NCBI RefSeq assembly: GCF_013415325.1
Contig: NZ_JACBYE010000003.1
Location: 1 to 64,000, forward strand
Reading direction: 5' to 3'
From: Sanguibacter inulinus
GTDB lineage: Bacteria > Actinomycetota > Actinomycetes > Actinomycetales > Cellulomonadaceae
Length of the DNA stretch: 64,000 nt
Shown piece by piece: positions 39,857 through 48,405 of this stretch. A program made the translations under genes and the position numbers. Below the pieces are notes generated by a model. That model ran no database searches. It was not told where the DNA came from and was given only the letters and a program-made list of their open reading frames with translations. The first letter of the stretch is position 1. Every line of letters begins with the position of its first letter.

Positions 39857-40972
39857 ATGCACAGGCAGAGTGACGCAGCGGGTCCGCGTCGGGGCAGTCG
39901 GTTCTGGCGGTCCTCACAGGCTGCTTCCGGCCCTGGGGCCCCCGAGACGACGGTGTCGACCCGGCGCACCCGGTACGTCGTGGACGGTCACCTCACCGCG
40001 GCGCCGCACGAGGTGAGCATCGCGGAGGCCCTGCGCTTCGCCCAGGACGAGCCCGGCACGATGACGCTCAGCCTCTTCCCGACGCCGACCGCGGACGACG
40101 TCGACGAGCTCGCGCACGCGTGGGACCTGCACCCCGTGCTCGTCGAAGACCTGCACCACGCCGGTCAGCGTCCCAAGCTCGAGCGCTACGGCGACGTCCT
40201 GTTCCTCGTCGTGCGCTCGGCGCGCTACCTCGACGACATCGAAGACGTCGACTTCTCGGAGTTCCACGTGCTCGTGCGACCGCACGCCATCGCGGTGCTC
40301 TGCCAGGACGGACGGTGGATCGACGGCTCGGACGAGACCACCCTGCCGGGCAGCTCGACCGAGATCGCCGACCACACCCTGCTCGACGACGACAGGCTGC
40401 TCGCCCTCGGCCCAGAGGCTGTCCTCTACAGGCTGCTCGACGCGATCGTCGACGGCTACCTGCCGGTCCTGCGCGGCCTCGCTGTCGACAAGGAGCAGAT
40501 CGAGCGCCAGGTCTTCAGCGGCGACGCGGCCGTCACCGAGCGCATCTACCGCCTGAGCCAGGAGGTCATCGACCTCCAGCACGCGACCTCGTCGCTGACC
40601 GACGTGCTCGACGCGCTCGGCAAGGGCTTCGACAGGTACGGGATCCCCGACGCGCTGCGCACCTACCTGCAGGACGTCTCCGACCACCTGCTGCGGGTCG
40701 ACACGCGGGTCGCCGAGCTCCGCGACGCTCTCGCGCAGATCCTCACGGTCAACGCGACCCTGGTCAGCCAGCGCCAGAACGAGGACATGAAGAAGATCTC
40801 CGGGTGGGCGGCGATCCTCTTCGCGCCGACGCTCATCGGTGCGATCTACGGCATGAACTTCGACAGCATGCCCGAGCTCCACTGGGCTCTCGGTTATCCG
40901 ATGGCCGTCACCGCGATGGTCGTGCTCGGTGTCGGGCTGTACGTCGTCTTCAAGCGGAAGAAGTGGATGTAG
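39857..40972 (+). CDS. corA: CorA-type Mg2+/Co2+ transporter
   Basis: 371-residue membrane channel of the CorA family for divalent cation uptake. A cytoplasmic alpha/beta funnel domain (about 35-300) ends in the long helix, then two transmembrane helices near the C-terminus. The signature YGMNF directly follows the first helix ([38 protein letters not shown]), and the end is basic (FKRKKWM). ATG 39857 has GAGGAAGAG about 10 nt upstream; the GTG/ATG choices further up lack a Shine-Dalgarno. A 9-bp inverted repeat (39789-39797/39833-39841) ends next to that site. No M-box riboswitch was recognised. Confidence 0.93.
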   Translation: MHRQSDAAGPRRGSRFWRSSQAASGPGAPETTVSTRRTRYVVDGHLTAAPHEVSIAEALRFAQDEPGTMTLSLFPTPTADDVDELAHAWDLHPVLVEDLHHAGQRPKLERYGDVLFLVVRSARYLDDIEDVDFSEFHVLVRPHAIAVLCQDGRWIDGSDETTLPGSSTEIADHTLLDDDRLLALGPEAVLYRLLDAIVDGYLPVLRGLAVDKEQIERQVFSGDAAVTERIYRLSQEVIDLQHATSSLTDVLDALGKGFDRYGIPDALRTYLQDVSDHLLRVDTRVAELRDALAQILTVNATLVSQRQNEDMKKISGWAAILFAPTLIGAIYGMNFDSMPELHWALGYPMAVTAMVVLGVGLYVVFKRKKWM

Positions 40973-40980
40973 CCCGCGCA

Positions 40981-41039
40981 CAGGCCCGCGAGCCCGCCCG
41001 CCTGCAAGTCCGCAGGTCAGCCGAGCGGGCTCGCGCCTG
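40981..41039 (+). terminator. Branched hairpin after corA
   Basis: GCGAGCCCGC (40988-40997) pairs with GCGGGCTCGC (41025-41034), extended outward by CAGGC/GCCTG (40981-40985/41035-41039). The loop contains its own CCTGC/GCAGG hairpin. Likely terminator between corA and the sucC promoter. Confidence 0.7.
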
Positions 41040-41072
41040 CGCACCCGCAGGACCCCGCGCACTGTGGCCTAC

Positions 41073-41087
41073 CTGACACAGTGTCAG
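41073..41087. promoter_or_regulatory. Perfect palindrome upstream of sucC
   Basis: CTGACACAGTGTCAG: 7-bp arms around a central A, 91 bp before the sucC start and 33 bp before the TCA box. Probable binding site of an unidentified regulator. Confidence 0.5.
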
Positions 41088-41119
41088 GAGCGCCGATCGG
41101 GTGATCGGCACTACGCTGT

Positions 41120-41147
41120 CCAGAAGTGTCTCGATGTCGAGACATCT
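41120..41147 (+). promoter_or_regulatory. TCA-cycle box upstream of sucC
   Basis: Contains the palindrome TGTCTCGATGTCGAGACA (41127-41144; 8-bp arms, centre TG) preceded by CCAGAAG. The same element with 23 of 28 bases identical lies upstream of mdh at 51936-51963. A TACGCT -10-like box is at 41112-41117, so the site would overlap the start of transcription, a repressor-type position. Confidence 0.65.
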
Positions 41148-41177
41148 GTGTACCGGTCGACGGAAGGACGCAGCAGG

Positions 41178-42350
41178 GTGGACCTGTTCGAATACCAGGC
41201 GCGCGACATCTTCGAGAAGCACGGCGTTCCCGTGCTGGGTGGAGTGGTCGCGACCACTCCTGAAGAGGCTCGCTCAGGCGCAGAAGAGCTCGGCGGAGGA
41301 ACTGTCGTCGTCAAGGCGCAGGTCAAGGTCGGAGGCCGCGGGAAGGCGGGCGGCGTCAAGCTCGCCCACACCCCCGACGAGGCAGCCGCCAGGGCCGAAG
41401 AGATCCTCGGCATGGACATCAAGGGACACACCGTCCACCGCGTCATGATCGCGGCCGGCGCGAAGATCGCCGAGGAGTTCTACTTCTCGGTGCTCCTCGA
41501 CCGGGCCAACCGCTCGTACCTCGCCATGGCGAGCGTCGAGGGTGGCATGGAGATCGAGCAGCTCGCGGTCGAGCGCCCCGAGGCTCTCGCCAAGGTCGCC
41601 GTGGACCCGATCGTCGGGATCGACGAGGCCAAGGCCATCGAGATCGCCGAGGCCGCCGGCTTCGCCGACGACATCAAGGCCCAGGTCGTCGACGCGTTCC
41701 AGAAGCTGTGGACCGTCTACAAGGAAGAGGACGCGACGCTCGTCGAGGTCAACCCCCTCGTCCGCACCGAGGACGGCTCGATCGTCGCCCTCGACGGCAA
41801 GGTCACCCTCGACGAGAACGCCGGGTTCCGCCACGCGGAGCACGCCGAGCTCGAGGACAAGGCTGCGGCCGACCCTCTCGAGGCCAAGGCCAAGGAGAAC
41901 GACCTCAACTACGTCAAGCTCGACGGTGAGGTCGGCATCATCGGCAACGGCGCTGGGCTCGTCATGAGCACCCTCGACGTCGTCGCGTACGCCGGTGAGG
42001 CGCACGGCGGGGTCAAGCCCGCCAACTTCCTCGACATCGGTGGTGGCGCCTCGGCCGAGGTCATGGCCGCGGGCCTCGACGTCATCCTCGGCGACGAGCA
42101 GGTCAAGAGCGTCTTCGTCAACGTCTTCGGCGGCATCACCGCGTGCGACGCTGTCGCGAACGGCATCGTCGGCGCCCTCAAGGTGCTCGGCGACGCCGCG
42201 ACCAAGCCTCTCGTCGTCCGTCTCGACGGCAACAACGTCGAGGAGGGACGCGCGATCCTCATCGAGGCTGCGCACCCGCTCGTGACCCTCGCCGACACCA
42301 TGGACGGCGGCGCCGACAAGGCTGCCGAGCTCGCCCACGCGTCGGTCTGA
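41178..42350 (+). CDS. sucC: Succinyl-CoA ligase (ADP-forming), beta subunit
   Basis: With sucD it converts succinyl-CoA to succinate while making ATP/GTP in the TCA cycle. The 390-residue product starts [21 protein letters not shown], the standard SucC start, has the ATP-grasp domain ([47 protein letters not shown]) and a C-terminal CoA-ligase domain ([40 protein letters not shown]). The GTG start at 41178 is preceded by GGAAGGA with 10-nt spacing; longer upstream frames run through the promoter. sucD follows after 33 bp. Confidence 0.97.
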   Translation: MDLFEYQARDIFEKHGVPVLGGVVATTPEEARSGAEELGGGTVVVKAQVKVGGRGKAGGVKLAHTPDEAAARAEEILGMDIKGHTVHRVMIAAGAKIAEEFYFSVLLDRANRSYLAMASVEGGMEIEQLAVERPEALAKVAVDPIVGIDEAKAIEIAEAAGFADDIKAQVVDAFQKLWTVYKEEDATLVEVNPLVRTEDGSIVALDGKVTLDENAGFRHAEHAELEDKAAADPLEAKAKENDLNYVKLDGEVGIIGNGAGLVMSTLDVVAYAGEAHGGVKPANFLDIGGGASAEVMAAGLDVILGDEQVKSVFVNVFGGITACDAVANGIVGALKVLGDAATKPLVVRLDGNNVEEGRAILIEAAHPLVTLADTMDGGADKAAELAHASV

Positions 42351-42383
42351 CCGCACCCGAACGAGAGAAGAAGCGACACAACA

Positions 42384-43274
42384 ATGGCAATCTTCATCAC
42401 TGAGGACTCCAAGGTCATCGTTCAGGGCATGACCGGATCCGAGGGGCAGAAGCACACCACGCGCATGCTCGCCTCGGGCACGAACATCGTCGGTGGCGTG
42501 AACCCGCGCAAGGCCGGCACCTCCGTCACCTTCCCGAAGGGCGAGTCGAGCGTCGACGTCCCCGTGTTCGGCTCTGTCGCCGACGCGATGACCGAGACCG
42601 GTGCTGACGTCTCCGTGATCTTCGTGCCGCCGGCCTTCACCAAGGCCGCCGTCGTCGAGGCCATCGAGGCAGGCATCCCGCTCGTCGTCATCATCACCGA
42701 GGGTGTCCCCGTCAAGGACACCGCCGAGTTCTTCACGCTCGCTCAGGAGCGCGGCGTGCGGCTCATCGGCCCGAACTGCCCCGGCCTCATCAGCCCCGGG
42801 CTGTCGAACGTCGGCATCATCCCCGCGAACATCACGGGTGCTGGCAAGATCGGGCTCGTGTCCAAGTCGGGCACGCTCACGTACCAGATGATGTACGAGC
42901 TCCGTGACTTCGGCTTCTCGACCGCGATCGGCATCGGCGGAGACCCGATCATCGGGACGACGCACATCGACGCCCTCGAGGCCTTCGAGGCCGACCCCGA
43001 GACCGCCGCGATCGTCATGATCGGCGAGATCGGTGGCGACGCCGAGGAGCGTGCGGCGGCGTACATCGCCGAGCACGTGACGAAGCCCGTGGTGGGCTAC
43101 GTCGCAGGCTTCACGGCTCCCGAGGGCAAGACCATGGGCCACGCCGGCGCCATCGTCTCCGGCTCGTCGGGCACCGCGCAGGCCAAGAAGGAGGCCCTCG
43201 AGGCCGCCGGCGTCAAGGTCGGCAAGACGCCGTCCGAGACCGCCGCGCTCATGCGGGAGATCCTCTCCGCCTGA
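42384..43274 (+). CDS. sucD: Succinyl-CoA ligase, alpha subunit
   Basis: 296-residue partner of SucC. It has the CoA-binding Rossmann domain ([35 protein letters not shown]) and the ligase domain with the phosphorylated histidine His253 ([24 protein letters not shown]). [12 protein letters not shown] and [14 protein letters not shown] are also typical. AGAGAAGAAG lies about 12 nt before the ATG, a somewhat long spacing. Two hairpins follow, the second a strong terminator. Confidence 0.97.
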   Translation: MAIFITEDSKVIVQGMTGSEGQKHTTRMLASGTNIVGGVNPRKAGTSVTFPKGESSVDVPVFGSVADAMTETGADVSVIFVPPAFTKAAVVEAIEAGIPLVVIITEGVPVKDTAEFFTLAQERGVRLIGPNCPGLISPGLSNVGIIPANITGAGKIGLVSKSGTLTYQMMYELRDFGFSTAIGIGGDPIIGTTHIDALEAFEADPETAAIVMIGEIGGDAEERAAAYIAEHVTKPVVGYVAGFTAPEGKTMGHAGAIVSGSSGTAQAKKEALEAAGVKVGKTPSETAALMREILSA

Positions 43275-43313
43275 GCAGCTGCTCAGCGGCGGCCTGCTGG
43301 CCGCCAGCACGAC

Positions 43314-43352
43314 CCGCAGGCCCGTCCCGGTACGTCCGGGGCGGGCCTGCGG
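43314..43352 (+). terminator. sucCD terminator
   Basis: 17-bp stem CCGCAGGCCCGTCCCGG (43314-43330) with its complement (43336-43352; one T-G pair), loop TACGT, then TCTTCG. A smaller hairpin GGCGGCC-TGCT-GGCCGCC precedes it at 43288-43305. Confidence 0.85.
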
Positions 43353-43520
43353 TCTTCGCCCCTGGGCCAGACCTGATGGGTCCATCGCGGCCGTTGCCAG
43401 GGCAGGCGGTTCCTCGCGACGTCCGTGGCCGCGGGCCCCACGTCTCCGCAGAACTTTCACGCCCGGTGTCGCCCGGCTCACCGTCCGGCCTCCCTCGCCC
43501 GGAGGCCACGAGGGGAGACC

Positions 43521-45002
43521 ATGATCGGTGTGAACCGAGGACCTCGCAGCGACGACCCGACCAGCACCCGCCCCGGTGCCGTGCGACGGACGCTCGAGCA
43601 GCCCGAGAAGACCCGCCGGTGGCCCAGCCTCGACCTCGGCGCCCCGTGGGTGTCCGGGGTCCTCGGGGCCGTGCAGGCCCTCGTCTTCTCGCTCGCCGTG
43701 GTCGTCGTGCCCGCCATCGCGATGGCCGTGGCCGCCAACGCCCAGCTGAGCGCCGTGACCTCGGGCTGGACTGCCGCAGTCCCTGTGGCCGCCCGACTCT
43801 GGCTGCTCGGGCACGGTGCCCCCTTGCACACAGGTGCCGCGACAGTGACCCTCGTGCCGCTCGGCATCACGGCCGTCGCCGTCTTCGCGGTCCTGGTCTC
43901 GGCGCGGCGCACGATCGTCGCGACGCGGTCCGCGCTGTGGACGGCGGTCGCGACCTACGTCGTCGGCGTCCTGCTCGTCGCGCTCGTGACAGGGTCGACC
44001 GACGGGCTCCAGCTCGCCTCGTCCGTGGTCGGTGGTCTGGTGGTCGCCCTCCTGGGTCTCGGCTGGGGGCTGCTCACAGGCCCGGAGCCCGGACCGCTCG
44101 TGGCGCAGGCACGTGCGCTCGTCGCGCGGGTTCCGCAGCTGCTGCGGGTCGGTGTGCGTGGCGCGCTCTCGGCCGCGGCTGTCCTCGGCGTGCTCGCCGG
44201 TCTCCTCACGCTCTTCTGGGTGCTCATGGGCTGGTCGACCGTCGGAGACGTGCTGAGCGACCTGAGCCTCGACGCCGCGAGCACCATCTCCCTCGGGATC
44301 GCCCAGCTCGCCGTCCTGCCCAACCTCGCGGTGCTCGCCGTGACCTGGTTGGCGGGACCGGGGTTCTCCGTCGGCTCCGGGACGCACTTCGGGCCTGACT
44401 TCGTCACCTCAGGGCCGCTGCCCGCCATCCCGCTCCTCGGCGCGCTGCCGGCTCCGAGCACCGGGGGTGGCATCGCGCTCTGGGCACCTGTGCTCGTCGT
44501 CGTCGCCGGGATCTGCGGCGGGTGGGCCGCGACCCGCCGCACCGACAGCCTCGTGTGGTGGCACGTCGTCCCCCTCGCCGGGCTCGTCGGCGTGGGGAGC
44601 GGGCTGGTCACCGCGATCATGGTGGGCCTCGCCTCGGGGGTCGCCGGTCCCGGCAGGCTCGCCGACGTCGGGGCCTCGCCCGTCTACCTCGGCGGGTGCG
44701 TCGCCGCGCAGACCGGTCTCGGCGCGCTGCTGGTGCTGCTCGCCACCCGCGCAGAGGTGCACGCCGCCGTGGTGGCCGCGTGGCGGTCCGTGCGCGGGCG
44801 GGGGAGAGCGGGCGGCGACGCTGAGGTGGATCCCGGAGCCGGTGGCGCAGGCTCCAGCACGGGGGAGGGTCCCGGGACGGCAGCACCTGCCGAGGAGACA
44901 GCGGGAGCTGCACCGACGAAGGGCGCGTCGACGACCACGTCGACCTCGACCGCTGCGCCTGCTCCGACGACCCCGCCTCAGTCGGTCAGCGACGACCTGT
45001 AG
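43521..45002 (+). CDS. DUF6350 polytopic membrane protein
   Basis: 493-residue membrane protein with about ten hydrophobic segments between residues 40 and 430 and a Gly/Ala/Thr-rich cytoplasmic-type tail (about 440-493). The pattern (VLGAVQALVFSLAVVVVPAIAMAVA, W-LLGHGAPLHTGAATVTLVPLG, AQLAVLPNLAVLAVTWLAGPGFSVGSGT) is that of the actinobacterial DUF6350 family, sometimes named PerM and linked to cell division in mycobacteria; the link is from family knowledge only. ATG 43521 follows AGGGGAGA with good spacing. It lies just upstream of purN, a common actinobacterial order. Its 3' end overlaps the convergent gene by 25 bp. Confidence 0.87.
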   Translation: MIGVNRGPRSDDPTSTRPGAVRRTLEQPEKTRRWPSLDLGAPWVSGVLGAVQALVFSLAVVVVPAIAMAVAANAQLSAVTSGWTAAVPVAARLWLLGHGAPLHTGAATVTLVPLGITAVAVFAVLVSARRTIVATRSALWTAVATYVVGVLLVALVTGSTDGLQLASSVVGGLVVALLGLGWGLLTGPEPGPLVAQARALVARVPQLLRVGVRGALSAAAVLGVLAGLLTLFWVLMGWSTVGDVLSDLSLDAASTISLGIAQLAVLPNLAVLAVTWLAGPGFSVGSGTHFGPDFVTSGPLPAIPLLGALPAPSTGGGIALWAPVLVVVAGICGGWAATRRTDSLVWWHVVPLAGLVGVGSGLVTAIMVGLASGVAGPGRLADVGASPVYLGGCVAAQTGLGALLVLLATRAEVHAAVVAAWRSVRGRGRAGGDAEVDPGAGGAGSSTGEGPGTAAPAEETAGAAPTKGASTTTSTSTAAPAPTTPPQSVSDDL

Positions 45003-45595
45003 TCGTCGATCGCCGTCTCGTACGTGGTCTGGCAGGACGTCTGGGCCGTGATCGTGATCGCCTCGTCGAGGCAGGTCTGACGGTCTGTCTCGATGCCCCA
45101 GACCGGGATCACCGCGAGGGTCGAGAGCCCGAGGATCACGGTCATGAGCATGCCGGCCGACAGCACCACGACGAGCCCACCGCGCAGACCTGCGCGCCAC
45201 ACGGTCCGCAGGGCCCGGACGCCGACCACCAGCGCAGCGACACCGACGGCGACGCTGAGCATCCGCCAGGGCAGCGCGACCGAGCTGAGGAGCAGCGAGG
45301 CCAGCATGTAGAGCCCGAAGATCATGACTCCCCGGGTCGCGAGGCGAGCCTTCTCGGGGTCGACCGGCGGGCGTGGCGCGCGCGGTGCCCCACGCCCGTC
45401 CCAGCTGCCCGGTGCGCCACCCGGTCCCGGCTGGCCGTGGTCGCCCGGAGCAGGCGTGACGGGCTGGCCCGGGAGTGGCTGCGGTGCGGGGGACTGCGGC
45501 GGGAGCCCGCCGTCCTGGCCGTCCTGCGGAGATCCGGTCGCGACCGGGCGGTGCGGGGTGCTGCCCGGGGGCTTGGGCGCGTACGGGTTTCCCAT
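44978..45595 (-). CDS. Pro-rich membrane protein (DUF4190-like)
   Basis: 205-residue protein. The first 80 residues are Pro/Gly-rich and probably disordered; about 88-170 contain three hydrophobic segments (VMIFGLYMLASLLLSSVALPWRMLSVAVGVAALVVGVRALRTV, GLVVVLSAGMLMTVILGLSTLAVIPVW); the C-terminus is a short extracytoplasmic-type stretch with two cysteines (RQTCLDEAITITAQTSCQTTYE). It resembles DUF4190-type small membrane proteins. Convergent with DUF6350 (25-bp overlap) and divergent from purN. GATGAT sits 6 nt before the ATG. Confidence 0.72.
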   Translation of the reverse strand: MGNPYAPKPPGSTPHRPVATGSPQDGQDGGLPPQSPAPQPLPGQPVTPAPGDHGQPGPGGAPGSWDGRGAPRAPRPPVDPEKARLATRGVMIFGLYMLASLLLSSVALPWRMLSVAVGVAALVVGVRALRTVWRAGLRGGLVVVLSAGMLMTVILGLSTLAVIPVWGIETDRQTCLDEAITITAQTSCQTTYETAIDDYRSSLTD

Positions 45596-45693
45596 GAGCC
45601 CATCATCCCGTACCGCAACGGGCCGTGGTGCAGACGGCCCGGCCTGTGGAGCCGTCCGGCGCGGCTGCGCGTCGGCAGGCTAGTCTTCCGACC

Positions 45694-46380
45694 GTGACTC
45701 CTGGTGACCCCGTCCGTACCCCGTCCGGCCACGTCGTCCCCGTCGTGGGGCGCACCGAGGGATCGCCCGCTCGGGTGGTCGTCCTCGCCTCGGGAGCGGG
45801 CAGCAACCTCGCGGCCCTGCTCGACGCCCAGGCAGACCCGGCCTACGGCGCCCGGGTCGTCGCCGTCGTGACCGACAAGCCCGGGGCCGGAGCCCTCGAC
45901 CACGCCCGCGCGGCAGGTGTCGCGTGCGCTGTCGTCGAGCCCTCCGACTTCGCGTCCCGCGAGGACTGGGACCGTGCTCTCGCCGAGACCGTCGCGGTCT
46001 TCCACGCGGACTACGTCGTCAGCGCGGGCTTCATGAGGATCTTGGGCCGCAGCTTCCTCACGTCCTTCGGCGGACGCACCCTCAACACCCACCCTGCGCT
46101 GCTCCCGGCCTTCCCCGGCGCGCACGGCGTCCGGGACGCCCTCGCCCACGGGGTGCGGATCACCGGCTGCACAGTGCACCTCATCGACGAGGGGGTCGAC
46201 ACGGGCCCGATCGTCGCGCAGGCAGCCGTGGCCGTCGAGGACGGTGACGACGAGCCGACGCTCCACGAGCGCATCAAGGCCGTCGAGCGTGCGCTGCTCG
46301 TGGAGTGGGTCGGCAAGATCGCCCGTGGCGGCCTGAGCGTCGAGGGCCGCAGGGTCGTCGTCGGGACGCCTGAGGTCTGA
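45694..46380 (+). CDS. purN: Phosphoribosylglycinamide formyltransferase
   Basis: Transfers formyl from 10-formyl-THF to GAR, third step of purine synthesis. The 228-residue product has VVVLASGAGSNLAALLDA near residue 28, the catalytic Asn/His region SAGFMRILGRSFLTSFGGRTLNTHPALLPAFPGAHG and the Asp-containing TGCTVHLIDEGVDTGPIVAQ. Start GTG 45694, 7 nt after TAGTCT (45681-45686), is preferred to the in-frame ATG/GTG codons upstream. It has about 20 more N-terminal residues than E. coli PurN. purH follows after a riboswitch-containing gap, and the two enzymes share the formyl-folate pool with purU nearby. Confidence 0.96.
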   Translation: MTPGDPVRTPSGHVVPVVGRTEGSPARVVVLASGAGSNLAALLDAQADPAYGARVVAVVTDKPGAGALDHARAAGVACAVVEPSDFASREDWDRALAETVAVFHADYVVSAGFMRILGRSFLTSFGGRTLNTHPALLPAFPGAHGVRDALAHGVRITGCTVHLIDEGVDTGPIVAQAAVAVEDGDDEPTLHERIKAVERALLVEWVGKIARGGLSVEGRRVVVGTPEV

Positions 46381-46501
46381 CGGCAGGGCTGGGTTTCTTT
46401 CTTGCTCGCGGAACGGCACGGCTCTGGGCCGCGCCACCCCGGCCTACCCCGCTGCAGCCGCCCCCTCGAGCCCGCCCCTTCAGCCTGCGTCCGATCTCGG
46501 T

Positions 46502-46507
46502 TAGGCT
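46502..46507 (+). promoter_or_regulatory. purH promoter -10 box
   Basis: TAGGCT at 46502-46507, with a weak -35-like TTCAGC 17 bp upstream (46479-46484). Transcription would begin about 7 nt later, exactly at the 5' edge of the ZTP aptamer. Confidence 0.55.
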
Positions 46508-46513
46508 GGATCT

Positions 46514-46596
46514 CGGTCGCGACTGGCGAGGGTGGGGTTCACCACCGGGGAGCGACCGGAACGCCCCCGCAGCTGCGCCGCCCGCCTGGGCGCCTG
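46514..46596 (+). ncRNA. ZTP (pfl-motif) riboswitch upstream of purH
   Basis: The leader matches the ZTP/ZMP aptamer: stem CGGTCGC (46514-46520) with GCGACCG (46552-46558), enclosing GACTGGCGAG and ACCACCGGGGA, the conserved first half; after a variable linker, CCGCCTGGGC (46582-46591) is the conserved second-half loop. ZTP is made from the PurH substrate AICAR (ZMP) when formyl-folate is short, so sensing it in front of purH fits known biology. A GGTCTC (46631-46636) can pair with GAGACC (46657-46662) over the purH Shine-Dalgarno, a possible translational switch; this last part is inference. Confidence 0.9.
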
Positions 46597-46666
46597 GGTC
46601 CACGTCACCGCTCGTCGCACCTGGACGGGCGGTCTCACGAGAACCGCAGCCCGGAGGAGACCCCTG

Positions 46667-48328
46667 ATGTCCGCAGCACACCCGTCCGCTGAGCCCGTCG
46701 CCCAGCTCGCCGACGACTCGCAGCGCCCAGTCCGACGCGCCCTCGTCAGCGTCTACGACAAGACCGGCCTCGCCGAGCTCGCCCAGGCGCTGCACGCAGC
46801 CGGCGTCGAGATCGTCTCGACAGGGTCGACAGCCTCGACCATCGCTGCCGCGGGTGTGCCCGTCACCGGGGTCGAAGAGCTCACGGGCTTCCCCGAGTGC
46901 CTCGAGGGACGCGTCAAGACCCTGCACCCGCGCGTGCACGCCGGCATCCTGGCCGACACCCGCAAGGCCGACCACCTCGCGCAGCTCGACGAGCTCGGCG
47001 TCACGCCCTTCGAGCTCGTGATCGTCAACCTCTACCCCTTCACGGCGACTGTCGCCTCGGGCGCGACGCCCGACGAGTGCGTCGAGCAGATCGACATCGG
47101 CGGTCCGTCCATGGTCCGCGCCGCCGCGAAGAACCACCCGAGCGTCGCCGTCGTCGTCGACCCCGCCGCGTACCCCGAGGTCGTCGTCGCGGTCCAGGGT
47201 GGCGGGTTCACCTACGCGCACCGCAAGGCGCTCGCCGCGCAGGCCTTCGTGCACACCGCGAGCTATGACGTCGCCGTCGCCACGTGGATGAGCGAGGTCG
47301 TCTCTCCGACGGACGTCGTGCTGACCGACGGCCCCGACGGTCTGGGCGTCTCGACGGGCTTCCCGTCCTGGCGCGGTGCCACCTGGACGCGCTCGGACGT
47401 GCTCCGCTACGGCGAGAACCCGCACCAGGGTGCTGCGATCTACGTGGCCGAGGGTGCGACGGGGGGCCTCGCCCAGGCCGTCCAGCTGCACGGCAAGGCC
47501 ATGAGCTACAACAACTACGTCGACGCGGACGCCGCCTGGCGCGCCGCCCACGACCACGAGGGCGCGACAGTCGCGATCATCAAGCACGCCAACCCCTGCG
47601 GCATCGCCGTCGGCAGCGACATCGCCGACGCGCACGCCAAGGCCCACGCCTGCGACCCGCTGAGCGCCTTCGGCGGTGTGATCGCCGCCAACGGCATCAT
47701 CACCAAGGCCGCCGCGGAGCAGATCGCCCCGATCTTCACCGAGGTCGTCGTCGCGCCGGGCTTCGAGCCGGAGGCCGTCGAGATCCTCAGCGCCAAGAAG
47801 AACATCCGCCTGCTCCAGGTCGACGGCGCGCCGTCCGCGACCGTCGAGACCCGTCCGATCAGCGGCGGCCTGCTCGTCCAGGAGGTCGACCGCGTCGACG
47901 CCGCCTCCGAGACCGGTGGCGACGCGCCCGAGAGCTGGACCCTTGCGACAGGTGAGGCCGCTGACGCCCAGACCCTCGCCGACCTCGAGTTCGCGTGGCG
48001 TGCCGTGCGCGCCGTGAAGTCCAACGCGATCCTGCTCGCCGACGGCGGGGCCTCTGTGGGGGTCGGCATGGGACAGGTCAACCGGGTCGACTCGTGCCGC
48101 CTCGCGGTCGAGCGCGCCAACTCCGGTGACGTCGAGCGCGCCCGCGGGGCCGTCGCGGCCTCCGACGCCTTCTTCCCCTTCGCCGACGGGCTCCAGGTGC
48201 TGCTCGACGCGGGTGTCCGCGCCGTGGTCCAGCCGGGCGGCTCGGTCCGCGACGCCGAGGTGATCGCCGCGGCCGAGGCCGCCGGGGTCACGCTGTACCT
48301 CACGGGGACGCGCCACTTCGCACACTGA
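46667..48328 (+). CDS. purH: Bifunctional AICAR formyltransferase/IMP cyclohydrolase
   Basis: Last two steps of IMP synthesis. The 553-residue product has an MGS-like IMP cyclohydrolase domain (about 20-165: [60 protein letters not shown]) and the AICAR transformylase domain (about 165-553: [60 protein letters not shown]), ending in TGTRHFAH as usual. ATG 46667 has GGAGGAG 8 nt upstream; the longer open frame crosses the riboswitch and is rejected. Controlled by the ZTP riboswitch in its leader. Confidence 0.98.
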   Translation: MSAAHPSAEPVAQLADDSQRPVRRALVSVYDKTGLAELAQALHAAGVEIVSTGSTASTIAAAGVPVTGVEELTGFPECLEGRVKTLHPRVHAGILADTRKADHLAQLDELGVTPFELVIVNLYPFTATVASGATPDECVEQIDIGGPSMVRAAAKNHPSVAVVVDPAAYPEVVVAVQGGGFTYAHRKALAAQAFVHTASYDVAVATWMSEVVSPTDVVLTDGPDGLGVSTGFPSWRGATWTRSDVLRYGENPHQGAAIYVAEGATGGLAQAVQLHGKAMSYNNYVDADAAWRAAHDHEGATVAIIKHANPCGIAVGSDIADAHAKAHACDPLSAFGGVIAANGIITKAAAEQIAPIFTEVVVAPGFEPEAVEILSAKKNIRLLQVDGAPSATVETRPISGGLLVQEVDRVDAASETGGDAPESWTLATGEAADAQTLADLEFAWRAVRAVKSNAILLADGGASVGVGMGQVNRVDSCRLAVERANSGDVERARGAVAASDAFFPFADGLQVLLDAGVRAVVQPGGSVRDAEVIAAAEAAGVTLYLTGTRHFAH

Positions 48329-48336
48329 GACGGGAC

Positions 48337-48373
48337 GAGCCCGGCCTGACCTCCTCATGGTCAGGTCGGGCTC
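48337..48373. terminator. purH terminator (bidirectional)
   Basis: 15-bp stem (GAGCCCGGCCTGACC at 48337-48351 with its complement at 48359-48373, one G-T pair), 7-nt loop, 8 nt after the purH stop. The convergent oxidoreductase gene ends 33 bp further. Confidence 0.8.
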
Positions 48374-48405
48374 TCCGGGTCTGGGGGGTGAGCGAGTCTT
48401 CCAGG

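Noticed and set aside
39857-40972. corA start at the ATG/GTG codons upstream (39794)
   Set aside because: No Shine-Dalgarno or -10 box at the right distance, and the extra residues are Arg/Pro-rich and not CorA-like.
41274-44387. Thousand-codon open frame opposite sucCD and DUF6350
   Set aside because: Antisense shadow of three well-supported genes; no domain or start signal.
46532-46666. In-frame N-terminal extension of PurH
   Set aside because: The open frame crosses a well-conserved ZTP riboswitch, and ATG 46667 has a strong Shine-Dalgarno and the normal PurH start.
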